Assembly: GCA_018897155.1 (NCBI GenBank)
Contig: JAHILE010000043.1
Span: forward strand, 1 to 33,702
Direction: 5' to 3'
Length of the DNA stretch: 33,702 bases
DNA from: Nanoarchaeota archaeon
GTDB lineage: Archaea; EX4484-52; LFW-46
Below are positions 27,921 to 33,702 of this stretch, in pieces. The translations under genes were made by a program, and so were the position numbers. The notes beneath the pieces were generated by a model. It was not told where the DNA came from, did no database searches, and saw only the letters and a program-made list of their open reading frames with translations. Numbering within the stretch: position 1 is the first letter of the stretch; each line of letters begins with the position of its first letter.

Positions 27921-29705
27921 TCACTTAACTGTTAATATCCTTGAGCCATAAGCAGGCACAGTTATTTTAAAATTAGCAGAATCACTGACAGTAAAAATTT
28001 CTCCGTTCAGTTCGTCTTTTAGCCGCGTTCCGTTTGGAAATGGAATGTCCAAAACGCTTTCGACTTGTTTTCCGTTGAAATTAATTACAACGATTACCGT
28101 TTCATTTTCATAAGCCCTTGAATACGCATAAATATTGTCTCCGGATTTCCAGACGTTTTTGATGTCGCCGTATTTAAGAGCGCTGCTGGAATTGCGGATA
28201 GAAAATACTTTTTTATAAAAATCTCTTAAACCATAATCTCCATTAATCCAATTAACTTTGGGGTCAGCATTTCCAGTTCTAAACCAATCATTCGTCGCTC
28301 CAATTTCCTGCCCGGCTTGTATGAACGGAATTCCCGGAAGAGTGGAAATCATAACCAAAAAATTTTTATTCAATGTCGAATTATCCTTATTCAGTCTTGA
28401 CTGATCGTGAGACTCCAAAACAAGTAAAGGCGTTTTGCCCAATGTCGCGATACCTTGCGCAAGTTTATCTATGAGTTGCTGAGAGGTTATTGTGTTTGCG
28501 GCAATACCGGGCATAAGGCGCGGAAGATTAGCATATTCCAATTCCGCCGGCACTTTTTTGGACAAGCCAGGTTCGGATATAAACGCAGCATCGGGCTTAA
28601 TCTTTTTCACAGCGCCTATCGCGCTTATTAGTAATTTTTCCGAAGAGTGGTCGCCGGAGAACACCATCGAATTATAATTATTAGACGGCGCGTCAATTCT
28701 CCATCCGTCAATACCATATTCTTTTACATAGTATTCCGCAATTTGAGTAAAATATTTGATTACATTGGCATTTCCCAAGTCCACTGCCGGACCCCATCCA
28801 GCTATTGGGAAACTCCGCACCATAATTCTATCTCCGCTGATTTCTCCGCCAAATTCATAAAGATCTTTACCCCCTGCCACCGACGACTTATGCTTGCCAG
28901 CAAAAACAAAATTTCTACCATCCAGTGTTGTGTACTCCAATTTCCAATTCATTTCTTTTGCTTTTTCTGCGAGTTCGGTGCTGGAAAAACTATAAGTCCA
29001 ATTATTATTATAAATTATACTATTTGGAGGCGTGCAGCAGGTCACGAGATCAAACAAAATTTTCATATCGTTTTTATGCACTATATCAATCAATTCTTTG
29101 AGATCATCGGGCGAGCCATACGCCGGATCAATTTTATAATAATCATTAATCAAATATATGAGCGTTGTCTCCTGCCTCTTCATTGCTCTTTCCCAAATAG
29201 GCATCAAATATATTGTCTTTACGCCCAATTCCTTAAGGTGTGGAATTTGTTCAGTTATCTCCTTGAAAGAATGGTTTGGGTAATAATAGGGGTGAGTTTC
29301 GTAAATCGCTCCCTCGTTAAGCCATGTTTTGCCAATTGGCGCGGGACTGGATTTTGGCGAAGGCGCAGGCAGGATTATGGGTGATGGTGAAATAGGCGTC
29401 TTTGCAGGAATAACTGCCTTATTCAAAGCCGTTTGAGCCGTATCTAGTAAATCTCCGGCTTTTTTGTAATCTTTATTATCAAACGCCTGCTTCGCTTCCA
29501 GCCCCAACCCCTCTACTTCCGAAACATCAACGCCCTGCGCTTTGGCCGCATCATACTGTGATTTTAATGACTGAAATTTCTGCTGCAATTCTTCTTTGGT
29601 TATTTCCGGATTCTGAGCGGCTCTTTTTTGTTTTATAGCAATAGCAGCTATCGCTAAAATGGCGATTATAATTATTGCCAACAGTACTAAGATTTTTTTA
29701 TTCAT
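27921..29705 (-). CDS. Anchored GH13 alpha-amylase-family protein A
   Basis: The 594-aa protein has an N-terminal membrane anchor, a short helical repeat segment (about 35-97), a Pro/Ser linker and a GH13 (beta/alpha)8 barrel. Region II is GWRIDA with Arg336 and nucleophile Asp338. Region III is ISEPG with acid/base Glu378, and region IV is ESHD with His433 and Asp434. The catalytic triad is therefore complete. Region I, normally DxVxNH, reads FDLVTCCTPP near 219-226, so the usual Asn-His are replaced. A C-terminal all-beta domain ends PAYGSRILTVK. It probably acts outside the cell on alpha-glucans. The C-terminal 100 residues closely match the partial gene at 32989-33702. Confidence 0.88.
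   Translation of the reverse strand: MNKKILVLLAIIIIAILAIAAIAIKQKRAAQNPEITKEELQQKFQSLKSQYDAAKAQGVDVSEVEGLGLEAKQAFDNKDYKKAGDLLDTAQTALNKAVIPAKTPISPSPIILPAPSPKSSPAPIGKTWLNEGAIYETHPYYYPNHSFKEITEQIPHLKELGVKTIYLMPIWERAMKRQETTLIYLINDYYKIDPAYGSPDDLKELIDIVHKNDMKILFDLVTCCTPPNSIIYNNNWTYSFSSTELAEKAKEMNWKLEYTTLDGRNFVFAGKHKSSVAGGKDLYEFGGEISGDRIMVRSFPIAGWGPAVDLGNANVIKYFTQIAEYYVKEYGIDGWRIDAPSNNYNSMVFSGDHSSEKLLISAIGAVKKIKPDAAFISEPGLSKKVPAELEYANLPRLMPGIAANTITSQQLIDKLAQGIATLGKTPLLVLESHDQSRLNKDNSTLNKNFLVMISTLPGIPFIQAGQEIGATNDWFRTGNADPKVNWINGDYGLRDFYKKVFSIRNSSSALKYGDIKNVWKSGDNIYAYSRAYENETVIVVINFNGKQVESVLDIPFPNGTRLKDELNGEIFTVSDSANFKITVPAYGSRILTVK
29488..29705 (-). repeat. Near-identical 218-bp duplication, copy 1
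   Basis: It encodes the anchor and helical segment at the N-terminus of the GH13 protein. It differs from copy 2 (31388-31605) at only a few positions, for example CCGGATTCTG against CCGAGTTTTG, while the rest of the two genes is strongly diverged. This points to recent duplication or gene conversion of the 5' end. Confidence 0.85.
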
Positions 29706-29739
29706 ATTGATCAGTTTTTATTTGTTTAAATAATTAAAA

Positions 29740-31605
29740 TTAATTGACTATTAGTATCCTTGAGCCGTAAGCGGGCATATGAACTTTCAATTCGCTGGAA
29801 TTGCCTGCAAATGTTTCGTTGTATAACAAGTCGTAAACGGTTATGGCATCTCCGCCGAATTTTGTTTTGACAATGGCGTCAACGGACTTATCGCCTGCAT
29901 TTACGATTACCGTTGCCGACTCATTCTCGCTCCATCTGTTGTACGCTATGAGCTTCTTTACTTTCGGAGAAACCAAGGCGTCTTCGATATTATCCGATTG
30001 CAAAGAAGGCAGGGTTTTTTTAATCATTATTAGTTTTTTGTACTGGTTTTTTAAAGAATCCGCGTTATATCCAAATAATTTTTCTCCGACTTCCTCGGCA
30101 AGAATAATTTGATATTCTCCTATCCAAATAATATTTCCCGGAGCGGTGATAGCTAAAGTAAGATACGCGTTCGAGACATCCGGCTTAAGGAGATCCACAA
30201 ATTTATTCGCCTCAACCCAAGTATTAACAAACTTGGCGGTTTTTGTGTATTTTTCCTCTTGCTGCGTCAGCTTAAATGCCTTGACATAATTTTCAGAATA
30301 TGAATATCCTGTGCCTCCGTAAACCAGCTTTAACAAACTTCTGAAATTATAGCCCTGCACCCAATCAAAATATTTTCCGATTGTCCTGTCCACTCTCGGA
30401 TCCACGTACCATCCGGAAATATCTCCTTTGCAGGTTTTCATAATTAAATCATCGGGCATATCCCTTGTGCTTTTCCATGTTATTTCAGAAGCAAAGGCAA
30501 GATTCTTTTCCGTTTCCTTTCCCAATTGCTCTATTTTTTCTCGCATGGCGTTTGCAAGAGGTTCTGGGCTGTAATATCCGTCAACAGGCGTCAAGCATTC
30601 AAAGCCTTTTGCATATCCGGTTTTATCGCATAGATCCTTTATGTAAGAATTGCAATATGCCATCATTGCCGAATCGAGATATATTCCATCCACGCCCCAT
30701 TTTTTGACCCAGTGAGGAAGCACTGTTTCTGTTACGTATTTAATCAACTCGGGGTTATCCTTATTCACGACATACCCGTATTGGGCGAGTGGCCATGGCC
30801 AGAATATCGCCGGCTCTCTATAAATGCTTTTTAGCATCCACTCGGGATGATTATCATAGACAAAAGTGCCCGGCGCCGTAACCGTGATTTGTAATTGGGC
30901 AATGACTTTCATGCCAAGCGAATGAGCTGTTTGCACCATGTGCAAGAATTCTTCTTCGGTTCCCCGTTCAGAGTCGGGTTTAAGATAGTCCTTAACAATG
31001 AATGTATCCTTGATTTCCATGTTCTCAATGCCTTTTTCCGTTTTCACCGGTATTGTCCGCCCTGCCTCCGGCCATATCGCATCATAAGGAGTCCAGATGA
31101 AAATGGTATTTGCTCCGGTTTCTTTTAATTCCGGCAATGCCCCCTCAACTTCTTTCCATGAAGGCTTTACAGTTCCCGCTTTTGGCATGTTCATCTGGGG
31201 AATGCCGGCTATTACAATGGTTTCATTTAATGTTTCCGGCGCCGGGGTTGCAGGCGTGGAAGTAGTCGCGGGTGGCGTTGAGGGTGCAGGAATAGGAGAT
31301 GTTTTTGAGGTTTTTATTTCCTCTAACGCGCCTTTTGCTTTGTCCAAAAGTTCGTTCGCTTTTCCGTAATCTCCATTATCATAATTCTGCTTCGCTTCCA
31401 GCCCCAACCCCTCTACTTCCGAAACATCAACGCCCTGCGCTTTGGCCGCATCATACTGTGATTTTAATGACTGAAATTTCTGCTGCAATTCTTCTTTGGT
31501 TATTTCCGAGTTTTGAGCGGCTCTTTTTTGTTTTATAGCAATAGCAGCTATCGCTAAAATGGCGATTATAATTATTGCCAACAATACTAAGATTTTTTTA
31601 TTCAT
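29740..31605 (-). CDS. Anchored GH13-like protein B
   Basis: The 621-aa protein has the same membrane anchor and helical segment as protein A, a Thr/Pro linker, then a (beta/alpha)8 barrel related to GH13. NTIFIWTPYDAIWPEAG covers the early strands. GVDGIYLDSAMM carries a candidate nucleophile Asp, and LAFASEITWK a candidate acid/base Glu. The C-terminal beta domain ends MPAYGSRILIVN. The regions around the catalytic residues differ from classical amylases (no GxRxD arginine), so activity or specificity may differ. It is separated from protein A by 34 bp and from the next gene by 19 bp, consistent with one transcript. Confidence 0.75.
   Translation of the reverse strand: MNKKILVLLAIIIIAILAIAAIAIKQKRAAQNSEITKEELQQKFQSLKSQYDAAKAQGVDVSEVEGLGLEAKQNYDNGDYGKANELLDKAKGALEEIKTSKTSPIPAPSTPPATTSTPATPAPETLNETIVIAGIPQMNMPKAGTVKPSWKEVEGALPELKETGANTIFIWTPYDAIWPEAGRTIPVKTEKGIENMEIKDTFIVKDYLKPDSERGTEEEFLHMVQTAHSLGMKVIAQLQITVTAPGTFVYDNHPEWMLKSIYREPAIFWPWPLAQYGYVVNKDNPELIKYVTETVLPHWVKKWGVDGIYLDSAMMAYCNSYIKDLCDKTGYAKGFECLTPVDGYYSPEPLANAMREKIEQLGKETEKNLAFASEITWKSTRDMPDDLIMKTCKGDISGWYVDPRVDRTIGKYFDWVQGYNFRSLLKLVYGGTGYSYSENYVKAFKLTQQEEKYTKTAKFVNTWVEANKFVDLLKPDVSNAYLTLAITAPGNIIWIGEYQIILAEEVGEKLFGYNADSLKNQYKKLIMIKKTLPSLQSDNIEDALVSPKVKKLIAYNRWSENESATVIVNAGDKSVDAIVKTKFGGDAITVYDLLYNETFAGNSSELKVHMPAYGSRILIVN
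31388..31605 (-). repeat. Near-identical 218-bp duplication, copy 2
   Basis: It covers the start of the gene at 29740-31605 and matches 29488-29705 almost base for base. Both copies begin at the ATG and end at the same codon in the helical segment. Confidence 0.85.
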
Positions 31606-31624
31606 AATTTTTACCTTTTAATTG

Positions 31625-32983
31625 TTATTTGGCTGCTTTTTTATTCGCAAGTTCTTTGATCGTTTCGTAGGTGTTGAATTCCGGAGCAAGGGAGTCGTAA
31701 TTCCTGTATTTTCCGAATGCAAGCCTTTTCGCGCTCGGCCCCATATAGCCCCCGTGAAGAGGATAAATAAAATTAACGCCGTTTTTCGCAAAAGAATCGT
31801 CAAGAGTTTGCAATAAGCCGCTTTGTTCTTTTTTATTCAATTTCTGGCTGAAATCAACCGTTGGCGAAATATCCATGCTCCAATCGATAAAGGCAAAAAT
31901 CGGGGTATTGTCGTATAATCTTTTGGCGCGCGATATCTTCTCATAGCTCTCGTCAAGTTTTTTATTCAGAATTTCGTTTTCAGTCGGCGTCATTGTTACA
32001 AAATCAACACTGGACGGCATCTGCGGCAATCCTTCAATATATTTGAATGGAACCGCCCACGCCCCAACATAAATACGCTTTCCTTTTGATTCGCCGTATC
32101 TATGTATTTCGTTTATTATTTTTTCCGAAGCGCTAAATAAATCCTTAATTATGGGATGTTCTGTGTCCTTGACAAACGGGTAAAAAAGCGATGTCTGCGG
32201 CAAGCCGTCAATCCAGATTGCATCCGCTCCCGCGTCTATCTGTCTTTTAGCCCAACTTAAAAGAAGTCCTTGATAATCAGGATTTGTTATATCCGGAAAG
32301 TATGCTTCAACTTCTCTGTAATCATAGTTTTCAGATTTTGCCCATCCGTGCCAGCCGGCGAATTGCGCCTGAAATTCTTCTTTAGTAAATGGTTTACCAT
32401 TTTTTTGTATGCTCCATTTTTGCGGGTCAAGCGCCATTGCCCATGTTTCATTAGTAGTATAGACTTTCCCAGTTATATCGTTTTTATCTATCCTATTGAT
32501 ACGTTGGGCAGGTATTGCTCCCACGAATATAACATTTGGCATTTCCCTTTTTATCGCAGATATCCTTTTTTCAAGTTCTTGGTAATTATAGCCACTTTTC
32601 TCGACCAGCAACGGAATCTGCTCTGGCTTGATCCCCGTGCGTTCCGCATATTCTTTTACGATCTCGGGTGGAATATTTTCCGGAGAATCGAAAGCAGGAA
32701 GCCATCTCCAGAAGCTGCGGAATACCATGTCTGCATGAGTCTCATTAAGAATCCGGATGACATCGCCGGTGCTTCTTTGCGGCCCTAAGGGCGGCTCATC
32801 AATTATATTTTGGTAAAGAACCGCGACCTTTACTTTGCTTAAATCGTTTTTTGGGTCTGCCCAGTCGCTGCTTAGTGTATTGTTTATTTTCTCTGGCATT
32901 TGGGGTGGGACATGCTGAATTATCAAAACTGCAACAATTGCGATAAACAATACTGCCGCAAAAATTAAGATTTTTTTGTTCAT
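31625..32983 (-). CDS. Anchored TIM-barrel protein B, probable glycoside hydrolase
   Basis: The 452-aa protein is a paralogue of the one at 26524-27915. It shares the MNKKIL anchor, DPKNDLSKVKVAVLYQ (DLSRVKVATVYE in A), a shared MPxVIFVGAIP, GADAIWIDGLPQ, YVGAWAVP, and a C-terminal LAFGKYRNYDSLAPEFNTYETIKELA. Asp residues in IWIDG and AFIDWS occupy the same strand-end positions as in A. The family is unrecognised, and extracellular glycan processing is inferred from its neighbours. It lies 5 bp downstream of the partial GH13 gene and is part of the same minus-strand run. Confidence 0.75.
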   Translation of the reverse strand: MNKKILIFAAVLFIAIVAVLIIQHVPPQMPEKINNTLSSDWADPKNDLSKVKVAVLYQNIIDEPPLGPQRSTGDVIRILNETHADMVFRSFWRWLPAFDSPENIPPEIVKEYAERTGIKPEQIPLLVEKSGYNYQELEKRISAIKREMPNVIFVGAIPAQRINRIDKNDITGKVYTTNETWAMALDPQKWSIQKNGKPFTKEEFQAQFAGWHGWAKSENYDYREVEAYFPDITNPDYQGLLLSWAKRQIDAGADAIWIDGLPQTSLFYPFVKDTEHPIIKDLFSASEKIINEIHRYGESKGKRIYVGAWAVPFKYIEGLPQMPSSVDFVTMTPTENEILNKKLDESYEKISRAKRLYDNTPIFAFIDWSMDISPTVDFSQKLNKKEQSGLLQTLDDSFAKNGVNFIYPLHGGYMGPSAKRLAFGKYRNYDSLAPEFNTYETIKELANKKAAK

Positions 32984-32988
32984 ATATT

Positions 32989-33702
32989 TTACCTTTTAAT
33001 TGTTAATATCCTTGAGCCGTAAGCAGGCACAATTATCTTAAAATTAGCAAAATCGCTAACGGTAAAAGTTTCGCCGTTCAATTCGTCTGTCAATCGCGTT
33101 CCGTTTGGAAACGGAATATTCAAAACGGTTTCCGCCTGCTTGCCGTTGAAATTAATTATGACAATGACAGCTTCATTTTCATAAGTCCTTGAATAGGCAT
33201 AAATATTATCGCCTGACTTCCAGATATTTTTAATGTCGCCGTATTTCAGGGCGTTGCTGGAATTGCGGATAGAAAAAACTTTTTTATAAAACTGCCATAA
33301 ATCTGAATTGGTGTCATAGTTAGATAAATCAAAAGCTTGTTTTTTTATGTTTCCTGTTTCCTGCCCCGCATATATCATCGGCACTCCCGGAATTGTGGAT
33401 ATCATAGCCAGCAAAGCCTTATTCTGCTTCGGATAAGCCGCCTGCACTCTTTGCGTATCATGATTTTCAGAAAAATGAGATCTGGTTCGGTTATTTTTTA
33501 TATTTTCCTTTATCATATAATTAACCAAGTCCTGAGAAGTCGCTTTATTGTTCACAATCTTGTCAAGAAATCCGTCTTTATAGGTAATTGATCCGATGGG
33601 AAGTTTTGTCGGATAGTTCAGCCATCCGGAAAAATACCAATTATACGATGCCTCCGCGTACTCGTCAAAAGCGGTATCGCAAGTTTCCGGAGCTCGTTCG
33701 CA
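32989..33702 (-). CDS. GH13 alpha-amylase-family protein C (5' end outside window)
   Basis: The frame is open from the right edge, giving 237 residues that begin CERAPETC. A GTG at 33555 is only an internal codon. SEASYNWYFSGWLNYP-like sequence precedes it (read here as AEASYNWYFSGWLNYPTKLP), typical of a GH13 barrel after the acid/base strand. HFSENHDTQRV is region IV with the catalytic His-Asp. MIYAGQETG and a C-terminal beta domain with FSIRNSSNALKYGDIKN follow. The last 100 residues are nearly the same as in the GH13 protein at 27921-29705, so the two derive from a duplication. The catalytic nucleophile lies outside the window. Confidence 0.88.
   Translation of the reverse strand, partial: CERAPETCDTAFDEYAEASYNWYFSGWLNYPTKLPIGSITYKDGFLDKIVNNKATSQDLVNYMIKENIKNNRTRSHFSENHDTQRVQAAYPKQNKALLAMISTIPGVPMIYAGQETGNIKKQAFDLSNYDTNSDLWQFYKKVFSIRNSSNALKYGDIKNIWKSGDNIYAYSRTYENEAVIVIINFNGKQAETVLNIPFPNGTRLTDELNGETFTVSDFANFKIIVPAYGSRILTIKR

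Noticed and set aside
28647-29384. Plus-strand 245-codon open frame opposite GH13-A
   Set aside because: It shows no recognisable domain and lies entirely within a gene with a complete GH13 signature on the other strand.

Overview
The window is archaeal chromosome. Its informational genes are archaeal or eukaryotic in type: aIF5B, RpoF (Rpb4-like), ribosomal protein S6e, Sec61-beta, a DUF655 protein and a tRNA-Trp interrupted at position 37/38 by a bulge-helix-bulge intron. Several genes have a TATA box about 25-30 nt before the start codon and little or no leader. Short genes, tight packing, a form III RuBisCO and a XerA recombinase suggest a small-genome archaeon of the DPANN type. No rRNA is present, so finer placement is not possible.

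Positions 1-8250 are accessory DNA and the most interesting part. Four complete gene units (a small hypothetical gene, a membrane protein, a GmrSD-like restriction enzyme, and a restriction-modification system) and the end of a fifth are separated by diverged but structurally identical elements of about 90-100 bp. Each element reads ATTGRNNNTAAC, 3 nt, an 11-nt arm, one or two hairpins, the complementary arm, 1-2 nt, GTTANNNT. The outer box that opens each unit is complementary to the outer box that closes the same unit. This is the rule expected of integron gene cassettes separated by attC sites. Each unit also has its own inverted repeats just inside these boxes. A tyrosine recombinase of XerA type (8197-9066) lies at the right edge, and the outer boxes resemble half of an archaeal dif site. 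I read the region as an archaeal integron-like cassette array, probably served by a Xer-family enzyme, carrying defence genes.

Positions 8197-17090 are mostly housekeeping: xerA, an HD-domain hydrolase, Sec61-beta (52 aa), NAD kinase, rpoF, DUF655, tRNA-Trp, tRNA-Gly, a cupin, aIF5B, a secreted coiled-coil protein with nuclease and lamin-tail domains, and S6e.

Positions 17137-21466 hold a tight five-gene minus-strand operon: a PsbP-like anchored protein, a winged-helix regulator, form III RuBisCO and two small membrane proteins. It is divergent from an HtpX protease across an intergenic region that contains a 16-bp perfect palindrome. HtpX carries an EF-hand-like loop, and the next gene is a Ca2+-ATPase-like P-type pump.

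Positions 24372-26519 encode an AlkD-like DNA glycosylase, a HEPN/MNT pair and UMP kinase. From 26524 to the right edge lies a minus-strand cluster of five anchored or secreted TIM-barrel and GH13-type proteins. It was built by duplication, and the last gene runs off the window.
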